Assembly (NCBI GenBank): GCA_964428185.1
Contig: CAYRXH010000045.1
Location: 1 to 19,616, forward strand
Direction of reading: 5' to 3'
Source: CAYMAZ01 sp964428185
GTDB taxonomy: Bacteria > Bacteroidota > Bacteroidia > Bacteroidales > DTU049
DNA length: 19,616 bases
Shown: positions 1 through 8,732 of the stretch, piece by piece
How the letters are laid out: every line of letters begins with the position of its first letter
Position numbering within the stretch: position 1 is the first letter of the stretch
Position numbers and translations under genes: made by a program
Notes under the pieces: model-generated
Seen by the model: only the letters and a program-made list of their open reading frames with translations
Database searches by the model: none
What the model was told of the DNA's origin: nothing

Positions 1-521
1 TTGAATTTCTGCAACATACTGACAATTTCTTCAAGACGAATGTTGCTGTTGGGCTGATTGACCCTCCTGAACATTTCTTCGCTTCCGGCATCAAGTTTCA
101 TAATAGGCAGGTCAACATTTAGAAGTGCTCTGATAACTTGGGTATTGTTTAAGGTTGACGAATTGGACAGAACCGCCACTGCAGCATCTTTCAAATATTT
201 ATCCCTGAGTTTCAAGGTAGTATCAACCACAGAATCAAATTGCGGATGCAGTGTAGGTTCACCATTTCCGGCAAAAGTAAGACTGTCAGCATGTTCGTTG
301 TTTTCATTCATCTGCTTCAATTTCATTTCCAGTGCTTCTGTATATTCTTGCAGACTCACAAATTGGGCACCCCTGTTTCCTGTCCACCCACATTCACAGT
401 AAACACAGTTAAATGAACATATCTTTGAATCTGCGTTAAGCAAATTAAGTCCGAGAGATTGTCCAAGACGCCGGCTGTAAACAGGTCCGAAAATTACTGA
501 ATCAAACAAGAATGTCCCCAT
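1..521 (-). CDS. Radical SAM protein (partial, N-terminal part)
   Basis: The start is in the window and the C-terminus runs off the left edge, leaving about 173 residues. The N-terminus reads MGTFLFDSVIFGPVYSRRLG, followed by CSFNCVYC. That gives a CxxxCxxC triad at residues 35, 39 and 42, which binds the radical SAM [4Fe-4S] cluster. Near residue 85 is TFAGNGEPTLHP, the second conserved block of radical SAM enzymes of the COG0731-like group. That group includes wyosine-type tRNA modification enzymes as well as many uncharacterised oxidoreductases. The start lies 17 nt after the stop of the upstream gene, so the two are probably co-transcribed. The radical SAM fold is well supported. The substrate cannot be named from this fragment. 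Confidence 0.85.
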   Translation of the reverse strand, partial: MGTFLFDSVIFGPVYSRRLGQSLGLNLLNADSKICSFNCVYCECGWTGNRGAQFVSLQEYTEALEMKLKQMNENNEHADSLTFAGNGEPTLHPQFDSVVDTTLKLRDKYLKDAAVAVLSNSSTLNNTQVIRALLNVDLPIMKLDAGSEEMFRRVNQPNSNIRLEEIVSMLQKF

Positions 522-538
522 GGCTGGGTCTGGTTGAA

Positions 539-859
539 TTATTTGCTGAACTTTTTTAGCTCTTCGTAGCCGCTGTCAATTAATGAAATGAGCTCATCAA
601 ATGCTTTGTTGATGGCATCCCTATGCTCCTTTTTAATTTGTTTCAGTGCTGATTTATCTTTATTTCTGTTTCGCTGATGTTTTTTAGGAGGGTGATGAAT
701 GGCATGTATCAATGCATTTCTTGATATCATTACCTTATCGGCAAGTTCATCAATGCTTTTCTCATTGCCCGGATGAAGATGAAGTATAAGGTAGCAATCT
801 CCAACAAATTCTGAGCACAGATAATTGATATCCTTTTTGAGTTCCCTTAGGCTTGTCAT
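539..859 (-). CDS. Hypothetical protein, 106 aa, charged helical
   Basis: I do not recognise this family. The protein starts MTSLRELKKDINYLCSEF and is rich in Lys, Glu and Asp, with a basic stretch around PPKKHQRNRNKDK and a helical tail rich in Leu and Lys. It has no signal peptide and no membrane segment, so it is probably cytoplasmic. I chose the ATG at 859; an in-frame TTG at 865 would add two residues. A TAnnTTTG box at 885-892, inside the end of dxs, lies at a suitable distance for its own promoter. It sits 18 nt after dxs and 17 nt before the radical SAM gene, so it could also be read through from dxs. Confidence 0.7.
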   Translation of the reverse strand: MTSLRELKKDINYLCSEFVGDCYLILHLHPGNEKSIDELADKVMISRNALIHAIHHPPKKHQRNRNKDKSALKQIKKEHRDAINKAFDELISLIDSGYEELKKFSK

Positions 860-877
860 GATCAACTGAATTTAAAT

Positions 878-2782
878 TTACTTGCAAAAGTAATAGGTTT
901 TTTCCAAAACGTGGGATTTCACAACATTTACAATATGGGCAGAGTTCATACCAAGAATATCATGCAGTTCTTCAACGCTACCCTGTTGTATAAATGTATC
1001 GGGAATTCCCAGAGGGATATGCTTCACCTGATATTTATTCCTGCTATTAAATTCAGCAACTTCAGAAGCAAGTCCTCCCTTTATTGCCCCATCTTCAACT
1101 GTCAATACAATGCTGTATTCAGACATAACATGCCTGAGTACAAGTTCATCAATCGGCTTCAGGAATACCATGTCATAATGCTGTATATGAATCCCCTCAA
1201 GTTCGAGAATACGGGCAGCCTCCTTTACATAGTTTCCGGGATGCCCAAGCGAAAGAACGGCAATGTGATTCCCTTCTGATATAAGTCGGGCTTTTCCAAT
1301 CTCAAGCTGCCTGAAGGGTTGTTTCCAGTCTGAATGCACTCCTCTTCCTTTTGGATATCTAATTGCAAATGGCAATGTGGGTGTTGATTGAGCTGTAAAC
1401 ATGAGATTTCTCAGTTCCACTTCGTCAATTGGCGCTGAGATAATCATATTTGGCACAGGTCTTAAAAATGCAAGATCAAACTGCCCCTGATGAGTGGGAC
1501 CATCTTCTCCCACTATTCCTGCCCTGTCAATACAGAAAACCACAGGTAATTTCTGCAAGGCCACATCATGAATCACCTGATCATAAGCTCTTTGAAGAAA
1601 GGTAGAATAAATTGTGCAATAAGGGATCATGCCCCTATGTGCAAGACCGGCAGCAAATGTCACAGCATGTTGCTCGGCAATACCCACATCAAAAGTCCTC
1701 TCAGGATACTTGTGCTGCATATAAGTTAAGGAAGACCCTGTCAACATTGCAGGAGTAATAGCCACTATCCTGCTGTTCATTTCAGCAAGTTCTGTGAGCG
1801 TTTTCCCAAATACTGTTTGATATTTTTGGGGTTTTATTCCGGGACAGTCTTTTTCTAAAAGTTCGCCTGTTTCTGCATCATATTGTCCGGGAGCATGATA
1901 TAAAGTCTGATCTTCTTCGGCTTTTGTGAATCCCTTTCCTTTGGTTGTAATAATGTGAAGGACTTTTGGACCAGTAATAACTTTCAGGTCACTGAGAACA
2001 GCAATCAAATCATTAATATTATGTCCGTCGATGGGTCCAAAATATCTGAAATTCAAAGACTCAAAGAAATTACTACTTCTTAGAATGGCAGACTTTATTG
2101 CTCTTGTCAGTTTATTGATAAGTTTGTGCAACCATGTTTTACGAAGAAGTCTCCATGTTTTCCATTTGAACCTGTTGTATGCTTTTGAAGCTGTAATCTT
2201 TGCAAAATATTCCTTCACAGCACCAACATTTCTGTCAATTGCTATTCCGTTATCATTGAATATGATCAGAAGATTCGGATTAATGTCTCCGGCATGATTC
2301 ATTGCTTCAAATGACATCCCGCCTGTTAATCCACCGTCTCCAATAATGGCAATGTGGTTTGTGTCATGGTTTCCCTTCAGCGAATCGGCAACTGCCATCC
2401 CCAGAGCAGCTGAAATTGATGTACTTGAATGTCCGGTGCCGAAAGAGTCAAATGGGCTTTCATGAATCTTAGGAAACCCACTGATTCCATGCAATTTTCT
2501 GTTTGTATGGAATTGCTTTTTTCTGCCGGTTAGAATCTTATGGGCATAAGCCTGATGACCTACATCCCAGACTATCGTTTCCCTGGGAGTATCAAAAACA
2601 TAATGCAGAGCAACTGTCAGTTCAATCACCCCAAGATTGGCACCCAGATGTCCGGGATTTTCAGCAACTTCATGAATAATAAATGTACGAAGCTCAGAGC
2701 ATAACTGCCTCAATTCATCCTTTGTCAGGCCTTTCAGATCATCGGGTTTATTCACCCTGTCAAGAATTTTCGTTCTGCTCAT
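878..2782 (-). CDS. dxs: 1-deoxy-D-xylulose-5-phosphate synthase
   Basis: This enzyme condenses pyruvate and glyceraldehyde 3-phosphate into DXP. It is the first step of the MEP isoprenoid pathway and also feeds thiamine and pyridoxal synthesis. The 634 residues match the usual length of about 620-640. Visible landmarks are GHLGANLG at 44-51, GHQAYAHKILTGR at 75-87, the thiamine-diphosphate motif with GDGGLTGGMSFEAMNHAG from 148 and NDN at 176-178, and FDVGIAEQHAVTFAAGL at 364-380. The last contains the catalytic Glu370. DRAGIVGEDGPTHQG follows at 419-433. The order of an N-terminal ThDP domain, a pyrimidine-binding domain and a C-terminal transketolase domain is intact. The start ATG at 2782 agrees with the family N-terminus. 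A TAnnTTTG box lies 22 nt upstream. Confidence 0.97.
   Translation of the reverse strand: MSRTKILDRVNKPDDLKGLTKDELRQLCSELRTFIIHEVAENPGHLGANLGVIELTVALHYVFDTPRETIVWDVGHQAYAHKILTGRKKQFHTNRKLHGISGFPKIHESPFDSFGTGHSSTSISAALGMAVADSLKGNHDTNHIAIIGDGGLTGGMSFEAMNHAGDINPNLLIIFNDNGIAIDRNVGAVKEYFAKITASKAYNRFKWKTWRLLRKTWLHKLINKLTRAIKSAILRSSNFFESLNFRYFGPIDGHNINDLIAVLSDLKVITGPKVLHIITTKGKGFTKAEEDQTLYHAPGQYDAETGELLEKDCPGIKPQKYQTVFGKTLTELAEMNSRIVAITPAMLTGSSLTYMQHKYPERTFDVGIAEQHAVTFAAGLAHRGMIPYCTIYSTFLQRAYDQVIHDVALQKLPVVFCIDRAGIVGEDGPTHQGQFDLAFLRPVPNMIISAPIDEVELRNLMFTAQSTPTLPFAIRYPKGRGVHSDWKQPFRQLEIGKARLISEGNHIAVLSLGHPGNYVKEAARILELEGIHIQHYDMVFLKPIDELVLRHVMSEYSIVLTVEDGAIKGGLASEVAEFNSRNKYQVKHIPLGIPDTFIQQGSVEELHDILGMNSAHIVNVVKSHVLEKTYYFCK
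885..892 (-). promoter_or_regulatory. Putative -7 box TACTTTTG inside the dxs 3' end
   Basis: On the minus strand this reads TACTTTTGC, an exact match to the Bacteroidota -7 consensus TAnnTTTG. It lies 25 nt before the ATG at 859. I see no TTTG -33 element at the usual spacing, so it is supported by one half-site only. Confidence 0.4.
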
Positions 2783-2804
2783 ATCAATAAAAAAAACAAG
2801 TCTG

Positions 2805-2812
2805 CAAAACTA
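2805..2812 (-). promoter_or_regulatory. Putative -7 box for dxs
   Basis: The minus strand reads TAGTTTTGC, an exact TAnnTTTG match 22 nt before the dxs ATG. No clear TTTG appears about 20 nt further upstream. Confidence 0.45.
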
Positions 2813-2867
2813 ACGAAATTTCAATAATTTCTTGTGTAAGACTTGATTAAATTAAAAAAGTTGATTG

Positions 2868-2882
2868 ATCATCACGGATGAT
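2868..2882. terminator. Weak hairpin between the amidohydrolase gene and dxs
   Basis: ATCATC-ACG-GATGAT forms a perfect 6-bp stem with a 3-nt loop. It lies about 20 nt after the amidohydrolase stop, and on the minus strand a T-rich run follows a few bases later. The stem is AT-rich and the T-run is not directly adjacent, so this is only a candidate for ending minus-strand transcription. Confidence 0.25.
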
Positions 2883-2903
2883 TTAAAAAAATCAGGACCG
2901 GAA

Positions 2904-4571
2904 TTACTTTTTATCTTCCTTCTTGTACACTCTGACTCCTGCTACCCAGGTTGATACAACATCCATTTCAGGAATCCATTGGGCTTCCAGATTCATCGGA
3001 TCAAGATCAAGCATAATGAAATCTGCCCACTTTCCAACTTCAAGACTTCCCTTCACTTTATCTTCAAACCCTGCACGTGCAGCCCAAAGTGTCATTGACC
3101 ACAACACCTCTTTTCTGGTTAGCAACTGTTCCGAATAAAACCCATTTTCAGGAAACCCACTGATGTCTTTGCGGGTAATTCCTGCATAGTAACTAAGAAA
3201 TGGATTAATCTGCTCAACAGGAAAATCAGTACCGTTACATAACCATCCGTTTTGTTCAAGAAGGGTTCTCCATGCATACGCATTCTTTATTCGCTCTTCT
3301 CCAAGTCTTTGTCTGGCCCAGTACATATCACTGGTGCAGTGTGTTGTCTGTATTGAAGGAATAACATCGTATTTTCCGAACAAATAATAATCTTCAGGAT
3401 GTATTACCTGTGCATGTTCAATTCTCCATCGCAAATCATTAGATCCTCCTAATACTTCAGCATAAACATTTAATACTTCACGATTTGCAGAATCTCCGAT
3501 GGCATGAATGCACAACTGCCAACCATATTCTTTGCCCATTAAAGCATATTTCCTGATGTAATCTCTGTTGTTGACCATCACACCACGATTTCCGGGGTCA
3601 TCACTATAGTCTTCAAGAAGACATGCTCCTCTTGAGCCAAGTGCTCCGTCAGCATACAATTTGATTGCTCTGACTGTGAGCCTATCAGTGATATATGGAC
3701 CATTTCTGACAAATTCTTCAAAGCCATCATGCATAGGTACAAGCATAGCATACATTCTTATCTTCAGCTCCCCGGTCTGTTGAAGTGTATCAATAAGCCT
3801 TACCTCCTCAGGTGACAAGCCTGCATCTGCTACGGATGTCAAACCATACGTAAAACAATCCTTCTGAGCTCTGAGTAAGGCACGCTTTTTCAAATCCCTG
3901 CCAGGAGGCGGAATATGTTTCCTGACAAGCTCCATTGCTTCATCAATGAGTATGCCGCTGGGTTTGCCATCGGAAATCAAAATTTTCCCTCCTTCAATTT
4001 TTGTATCAGTGGTAATGCCGGCAATTTCCATTGCTTTCGTATTGACCCAGGCAGCATGCCCGTCAACTCTGATCAGAAAGACCGGATTTTCAGGAAACGC
4101 AAGATCAAGAAGTTTACTATCGGGAAAGTCAGGAATTTCCCATTTGTTCTGATCCCATCCACGACCTAGTATCCAAAAAGGATCACGTGACTTTGAAAAT
4201 TCAGCAACAACATCGACTGCTTCCTCTTGCGAAGACGCATAACTCAGATCAGCATACAATTCCTTGTTGAGCCCATATCCCAGAAAATGACAATGAGCGT
4301 CATAAAAACCTGGAAGTATATATTTTCCGCATGCATCTATTATATTATCCGATTCAAATTCTGACAGAATTTTCTTATTGCATCCTGTTGCAATGATTTT
4401 TCCATCCGTAACAGCAAATGCTTCAATTGTTGAAAATGCTGTATCACAGACATACACAGTTGCATTGTGTACAATGAGATCTGCTTTTTGTTTATTAATA
4501 TTACAACTATTGAAGAAAATAAGCAAAAGCAAAGCTTTGACACCTAAAAGTATTTTTTTTTGAGTTTTCAT
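2904..4571 (-). CDS. Amidohydrolase_3 (YtcJ-like) family lipoprotein
   Basis: This is a 555-residue metal-dependent hydrolase of the Amidohydrolase_3 group, which acts on amide-type bonds. The substrate is unknown. The N-terminus is a lipoprotein signal: MKTQKK, a hydrophobic stretch, and FFNSC with the lipidated Cys at 23. The mature protein should therefore be anchored outside the inner membrane. Metal-site motifs are YDAHCHF (His93, His95), IKLYADGALGSRG with Lys304, IHAIGD (His356), RIEHAQ (His386) and GTDFPVE (Asp449). DLIVHNATVYVCD at 31-43 is the usual N-terminal beta-sandwich start, and the C-terminal VGKWADFIMLDLDP closes that domain. The length is normal and nothing looks missing. 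It starts 15 nt after the DUF1801 gene, so the two probably form an operon. Confidence 0.93.
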   Translation of the reverse strand: MKTQKKILLGVKALLLLIFFNSCNINKQKADLIVHNATVYVCDTAFSTIEAFAVTDGKIIATGCNKKILSEFESDNIIDACGKYILPGFYDAHCHFLGYGLNKELYADLSYASSQEEAVDVVAEFSKSRDPFWILGRGWDQNKWEIPDFPDSKLLDLAFPENPVFLIRVDGHAAWVNTKAMEIAGITTDTKIEGGKILISDGKPSGILIDEAMELVRKHIPPPGRDLKKRALLRAQKDCFTYGLTSVADAGLSPEEVRLIDTLQQTGELKIRMYAMLVPMHDGFEEFVRNGPYITDRLTVRAIKLYADGALGSRGACLLEDYSDDPGNRGVMVNNRDYIRKYALMGKEYGWQLCIHAIGDSANREVLNVYAEVLGGSNDLRWRIEHAQVIHPEDYYLFGKYDVIPSIQTTHCTSDMYWARQRLGEERIKNAYAWRTLLEQNGWLCNGTDFPVEQINPFLSYYAGITRKDISGFPENGFYSEQLLTRKEVLWSMTLWAARAGFEDKVKGSLEVGKWADFIMLDLDPMNLEAQWIPEMDVVSTWVAGVRVYKKEDKK

Positions 4572-4586
4572 ATCATAATTTTTTTA

Positions 4587-5015
4587 TCAGGGCTTCCCAT
4601 ATTTTCCTTGTAGAAAAGCAATGGTTGTTTTCATTATATCTTTCAAAACGTTCAAATCAATATCATCAATCTTTTTGATGTATAAACAGGCTTTCCCTGA
4701 TTTATATTTTCCCAGATCCTTCAGCAGATGCTCATGTTGTGACAATCCGGTATACACATAAAGAGAAATCGCTGCTTTGCGGGGTGAAAAGCCAATCAGG
4801 AACCAATCGCCTTCTTGTCTGCTTCTTTCAGATTTATAATGATAACTGCCAAAGCCAATGATAGAATCGCCCCACATTCTGGGTTCGAACCCTGATATCT
4901 CATTCATGATCTTCAAAAGTTCATAGCTATCGGTCCGCTTCTGCTCAGTATCAGCAAATGAATTTATAAATTCCTGAACATCTGCACTTGTTTGTTTTGT
5001 TTTAATTCCAGACAT
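4587..5015 (-). CDS. DUF1801 domain protein
   Basis: This is a 142-residue cytoplasmic protein of the DUF1801 (YdhG-like) family. Diagnostic stretches are WGDSIIGFGSYHYKSER around residues 48-64, EGDWFLIGFSPRK at 68-80, and KYKSGKACLYIKKIDDID near 103-120. These proteins have a small alpha/beta fold and no established biochemical role. The length is normal and no signal peptide is present. It is the first gene of a probable two-gene unit with the downstream amidohydrolase, 15 nt away, and is divergent from asnS. A TAnnTTTG box lies 37 nt upstream of its start. Confidence 0.88.
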   Translation of the reverse strand: MSGIKTKQTSADVQEFINSFADTEQKRTDSYELLKIMNEISGFEPRMWGDSIIGFGSYHYKSERSRQEGDWFLIGFSPRKAAISLYVYTGLSQHEHLLKDLGKYKSGKACLYIKKIDDIDLNVLKDIMKTTIAFLQGKYGKP

Positions 5016-5052
5016 TTTCCATGTTTTAAATACTTGAAAAATTGTACAACCC

Positions 5053-5060
5053 CAAAGGTA
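5053..5060 (-). promoter_or_regulatory. Putative -7 box for the DUF1801-amidohydrolase unit
   Basis: The minus strand reads TACCTTTG, an exact TAnnTTTG match 37 nt before the start at 5015. It lies in the divergent region shared with asnS. No convincing -33 TTTG is visible. Confidence 0.45.
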
Positions 5061-5141
5061 AAAAATAAAAACATATGTTCATTCATTTAGGCAATTATCA
5101 TCTTATCTATTTTTCAGCTCATACATCCTGCCATTTTTTTA

Positions 5142-5149
5142 TAGTTTTG
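5142..5149 (+). promoter_or_regulatory. Putative -7 box for asnS
   Basis: TAGTTTTG matches TAnnTTTG and sits 21 nt before the asnS ATG at 5171. Its position argues against a longer AsnRS beginning further upstream, although the frame is open back to 5075. Confidence 0.45.
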
Positions 5150-5170
5150 CACTCTGATAAATCATTCCCC

Positions 5171-6568
5171 ATGAAACGTTTATTTATTAAAGAATTTTTT
5201 GAAGAAAATATCCGGGAAAACATTGGAAATCAAATAGTTATTAAAGGTTGGGTCCGGTCAAAAAGAGAAAGCAAGAGTGTGACATTTCTTGCAGTGAATG
5301 ACGGAACAATCATCCATAATGTACAGATTGTTGTTGATAATGCGGTTGTTTCAGAAGACATTGTAAAACAAATCGGAACAGGAGCTTGTGTAGAAATTCA
5401 CGGGACAATAGTAGAATCACCGGCACAGGGACAACTGGTTGAGGTCCATGCTTCTCAGCTGATCATCATCGGAACCTGCCCTGCCGACACATATCCTCTG
5501 CAGAAAAAGGGACATACACTTGAGTTCCTTCGAGAGATTGCTCATCTGCGACCACGCACAAACACTTTTGGTGCTGTACTGAGAATCAGACATAATCTGG
5601 CTTTTGCCATTCATAAATTCTTTCACGACAAGGGCTTTTATTACCTTCATTCACCAATTATAACAGGTTCAGATGCTGAAGGTGCAGGAGCCATGTTCAG
5701 GGTTTCAGTTCTTGACCCAAAAAATCCGCCACTGAATGAAGATGGCACAGTAAACTGGAGTGAAGATTTTTTTGGCAAGCAAACCAATCTTACAGTTTCA
5801 GGTCAGTTGGAAGCCGAGCTTGGGGCTCTGGCACTATCACATGTGTACACATTTGGTCCCACATTCAGAGCTGAAAACTCAAACACTCCACGCCACCTTG
5901 CTGAATTCTGGATGATTGAACCCGAAATGGCATTTTATGAAATTCAGGATAATATGGATCTTGCAGAAGAATTTCTGAAATATACTGTGAAATTTGCACT
6001 TGACCATTGCCGTCATGATCTAGCGTTTCTCGAAAAGATGTATGACAAAGAATTGATTGCACGCCTGAATCATGTTGTTGATACATCTTTTGAAAGAATT
6101 TCCTATACGTCCGGGATTGAAATTTTACTTACTTCAGGAAGAAAATTTGAATTTCCTGTGATTTGGGGGTGTGATCTACAGTCAGAACACGAACGTTTTC
6201 TGGTTGAGGAACATTTTAGAAAGCCTGTTATCATTACAGATTATCCGAAAGAAATCAAGGCTTTTTATATGAAACTTAACGATGACAATAAAACAGTTCG
6301 AGCCATGGATGTATTGTTTCCTCGTATTGGAGAAATTATAGGAGGGAGTCAAAGAGAAGATGATTATGATAAATTGCTTCGCAGAATCAGAGAATGTCAT
6401 GTTCCTGAGAAGGACGTGTGGTGGTATCTTGAAACCCGCCTTTTCGGCAGTGCTCCACATGCAGGGTTTGGTCTTGGTTTTGAGCGTCTTGTATTATTTA
6501 TTACAGGGATGACAAATATCAGAGATGTGATACCCTTTCCAAGAACTCCGAAAAATGCAGAATTTTAA
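5171..6568 (+). CDS. asnS: Asparaginyl-tRNA synthetase
   Basis: This class IIb aminoacyl-tRNA synthetase charges tRNA-Asn with asparagine. Starting at the ATG at 5171 the protein has 465 residues, the usual bacterial length. The N-terminal OB-fold anticodon-binding domain begins with IVIKGWVRSKRESKSVTFLAVNDGT at about 22-46. The catalytic domain shows motif 1 around FFHDKGFYYLHSPIIT (150-165), motif 2 with FRAENSNTPRHLAEFWMIEPEMAF (232-255), IGGSQREDDYDKL near 390-402, and motif 3 GFGLGFERLVLF (432-443). The end DVIPFPRTPKNAEF is typical of AsnRS rather than AspRS. It appears to be a single transcription unit, 60 nt before rpoN. Confidence 0.97.
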   Translation: MKRLFIKEFFEENIRENIGNQIVIKGWVRSKRESKSVTFLAVNDGTIIHNVQIVVDNAVVSEDIVKQIGTGACVEIHGTIVESPAQGQLVEVHASQLIIIGTCPADTYPLQKKGHTLEFLREIAHLRPRTNTFGAVLRIRHNLAFAIHKFFHDKGFYYLHSPIITGSDAEGAGAMFRVSVLDPKNPPLNEDGTVNWSEDFFGKQTNLTVSGQLEAELGALALSHVYTFGPTFRAENSNTPRHLAEFWMIEPEMAFYEIQDNMDLAEEFLKYTVKFALDHCRHDLAFLEKMYDKELIARLNHVVDTSFERISYTSGIEILLTSGRKFEFPVIWGCDLQSEHERFLVEEHFRKPVIITDYPKEIKAFYMKLNDDNKTVRAMDVLFPRIGEIIGGSQREDDYDKLLRRIRECHVPEKDVWWYLETRLFGSAPHAGFGLGFERLVLFITGMTNIRDVIPFPRTPKNAEF

Positions 6569-6577
6569 GAAAAAAAA

Positions 6578-6608
6578 TTTGGAAATTTTATAAAAAAGTT
6601 GTAAATTG
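6578..6608 (+). promoter_or_regulatory. Putative promoter for rpoN
   Basis: TTTG at 6578-6581 is followed 20 nt later by TAAATTG at 6602-6608, close to TAnnTTTG with one T missing. This is the only promoter in the window where I see both Bacteroidota half-sites at the expected spacing. The rpoN ATG is 20 nt downstream. Confidence 0.45.
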
Positions 6609-6628
6609 CACCTTCAAAAACATTTGTA

Positions 6629-8092
6629 ATGATACGCCAAACCCTAGAACAGAAATTATTGCAGAAACTGTCTCCTCAGCAAATACAATTGATGAAGCTG
6701 TTACAGATTCCTACTGTGGCTTTGGAACAGCGTATCAAACAGGAAATTGAAGAAAATCCAGCGCTTGAATTAGTTGATGAAGAAAATGCTACTGAAGGCA
6801 ATGAGGATGATTTTATGGATGTTGCTTACGGCGATGAGACAGCTAAAGAAGATGCAAGTGATGATGAATTTAACATCAACGACTATATTGACGATGATAT
6901 TCCTGAATACAAACTCTACACTGCACAAAACAAGGACGAGGAGCAACAAAAAATGCCCTATGCATCTGGAACCACATTCAGAGATGCTCTGCTTGAACAA
7001 CTGGGACTGAGAGATATAAGCAGCAAACAATTTCTCATTGGTGAACAGATCATCGGAAATCTTGATGATGCAGGGTATTTGCAACGCAAACCTGAATCAT
7101 TGGCTGACGATCTTGCTTTTTTTCAAAATGTGAGTGCTGATGTTGATGAAATACTTGATGTACTTGAAATCATCCATGAACTTGATCCTCCCGGAGTGGG
7201 AGCACGTTCTCTTCAGGAATGCCTTTTAATTCAGCTCAGGCGAAAATTCCAGTCCGTTAATACAGAACTGGCACAACTAATCATCAGGGATTTTTTTGAA
7301 GAATTTTCAAAAAAACACTATGAAAAAATCATAAAAAAACTCAATATTTCTGAAGCTTCTTTAAAACAGGCCATGGATGTGATATTAACATTGAACCCAA
7401 AGCCCGGCGGATCAACATCTGAAACTGAAAGAGCCAATGTATATGTTGTACCTGATTTCTTTGTATCCAATGACAATGGCATCCTTGAGCTTAGCATAAA
7501 CTCAAGAAATGTCCCCGACCTGAAAGTGAGCCGCTCCTATATGGAAATGCTTCAGGATCTCAGCAAATCACAGGATAAACTTAGCGAACAGCAAAAACAA
7601 ACTGTATTGTTTGTCAAGCAAAAAATTGATTCAGCCAAATGGTTTATTGATGCAATCAGACAACGGCAAAATACTTTGTTTACTACCATGAAAGCCATCC
7701 TGGATTATCAGAAAGAATATTTCCTCAGTGGTGATGAAACGAAAATCAAACCAATGATCCTGAAAGATATTGCAGAAATTGTACAACTTGACATCAGCAC
7801 TGTGAGCAGGGTTGCCAACAGCAAATATGTGCAGACTCCATTCGGCACTTTTTTGCTTAAGACTTTCTTTTCAGAATCCCTGACAACAGATACAGGAGAA
7901 GAAGTATCCAGCCGAGAAGTTAAAAAAATCCTTCAGGATAGTATTGAGTCCGAAAATAAGAAAAAACCGGTTACTGATGAACAACTGGCAAAAATCCTCA
8001 AAGAAAAGGGATACAATATTGCAAGACGTACTGTTGCAAAATACAGAGAATTGCTTGGAATACCTGTAGCGCGACTTCGCAAAGAACTATAA
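6629..8092 (+). CDS. rpoN: RNA polymerase sigma-54 factor
   Basis: Sigma-54 directs RNA polymerase to -24/-12 promoters and needs AAA+ enhancer-binding proteins to open them. The protein has 487 residues. Region I is Gln/Leu-rich (LLQKLSPQQIQLMKLLQ, 10-26) and includes IEENPALE. Region II is very acidic, roughly residues 50-95. The core-binding domain follows, with GNLDDAGYL and LDPPGVGARSLQECLL. The helix-turn-helix is about 376-400 (LKDIAEIVQLDISTVSRVAN). The RpoN box ARRTVAKYRE is complete at 465-474. No enhancer-binding protein is encoded in this window, so its targets lie elsewhere. The next gene begins 10 nt after its stop. Confidence 0.97.
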   Translation: MIRQTLEQKLLQKLSPQQIQLMKLLQIPTVALEQRIKQEIEENPALELVDEENATEGNEDDFMDVAYGDETAKEDASDDEFNINDYIDDDIPEYKLYTAQNKDEEQQKMPYASGTTFRDALLEQLGLRDISSKQFLIGEQIIGNLDDAGYLQRKPESLADDLAFFQNVSADVDEILDVLEIIHELDPPGVGARSLQECLLIQLRRKFQSVNTELAQLIIRDFFEEFSKKHYEKIIKKLNISEASLKQAMDVILTLNPKPGGSTSETERANVYVVPDFFVSNDNGILELSINSRNVPDLKVSRSYMEMLQDLSKSQDKLSEQQKQTVLFVKQKIDSAKWFIDAIRQRQNTLFTTMKAILDYQKEYFLSGDETKIKPMILKDIAEIVQLDISTVSRVANSKYVQTPFGTFLLKTFFSESLTTDTGEEVSSREVKKILQDSIESENKKKPVTDEQLAKILKEKGYNIARRTVAKYRELLGIPVARLRKEL

Positions 8093-8102
8093 AATTCTGT
8101 CA

Positions 8103-8732
8103 ATGGAACAAAAAACTGCACGCATTCTATCCGTTCTCCTCCACCCTGTTTTTATTCCTCTGTACACAGCCCTGATCATCTTCAGATTGCCACTGTATCC
8201 ATTTACTTTTTACAGTCCTCTTGCAAGTTACCTAGTTTTTGTACTGGTAGCCATGTTTAATGTGATTGCACCCTTGTTTTTGATCTACCTATACAAAAAA
8301 GCAGGCTTTATCAGTTCGTATTCAATGGAAAACCGCAGTGACCGCATCTTGCCTCTTTTCACATTCGCGCTCATGCTTTATCTCACCTCGATGATTTCAA
8401 ATAACTGGCAACTACCCCCACTATGGAATATCGTTCTTCTGCTTTCAGCCATGCTTACACTGACTGCTTTGCTGTTCACTTTTTTCTTCAGGATAAGCCT
8501 TCATCTTGCAGGATGGGGAGGACTTTGCAGTCTCCTGTTTTTTCTCATTTCACGATATAATGCCCCATATCTTTTATTATTTTCCGCAGCAGTGCTGATA
8601 AGCGGAATTTCCGCCTGGTCAAGGGCAGTACTGGAGAAACATAAAGTTTATGAACTTGCAGCCGGTTTTGCCACCGGTATAATCGTCATGTTATCAGGAT
8701 TATACCTGATCAATATTTTCGGCCCTTCCTAA
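8103..8732 (+). CDS. PAP2-like integral membrane protein
   Basis: This is a 209-residue protein with about six hydrophobic segments. The last third resembles type-2 phosphatidic acid phosphatases. SRAVLEKHKVYE at 173-184 fits motif 3, SR-x5-H-x3-D, with Glu in place of the final Asp. RISLH at 130-134 lies where PSGH would be, and NRSDRILP at 77-84 could be a remnant of motif 1. The catalytic set is therefore incomplete, and phosphatase activity is uncertain. It starts 10 nt after rpoN and is probably co-transcribed with it. The gene ends in a 4-nt overlap with the convergent outer-membrane protein gene. The membrane topology is clear; the PAP2 link is an inference. Confidence 0.75.
   Translation: MEQKTARILSVLLHPVFIPLYTALIIFRLPLYPFTFYSPLASYLVFVLVAMFNVIAPLFLIYLYKKAGFISSYSMENRSDRILPLFTFALMLYLTSMISNNWQLPPLWNIVLLLSAMLTLTALLFTFFFRISLHLAGWGGLCSLLFFLISRYNAPYLLLFSAAVLISGISAWSRAVLEKHKVYELAAGFATGIIVMLSGLYLINIFGPS

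Noticed and set aside
58..402. Plus-strand 114-residue reading frame
   Set aside because: It is antisense to the radical SAM gene, whose minus-strand CxxxCxxC and GNGEPTLHP motifs are clear.
5075..5170. A 32-residue N-terminal extension of AsnRS
   Set aside because: The extension is not family-like, and a TAnnTTTG box lies within it. The ATG at 5171 gives the normal AsnRS start and length.
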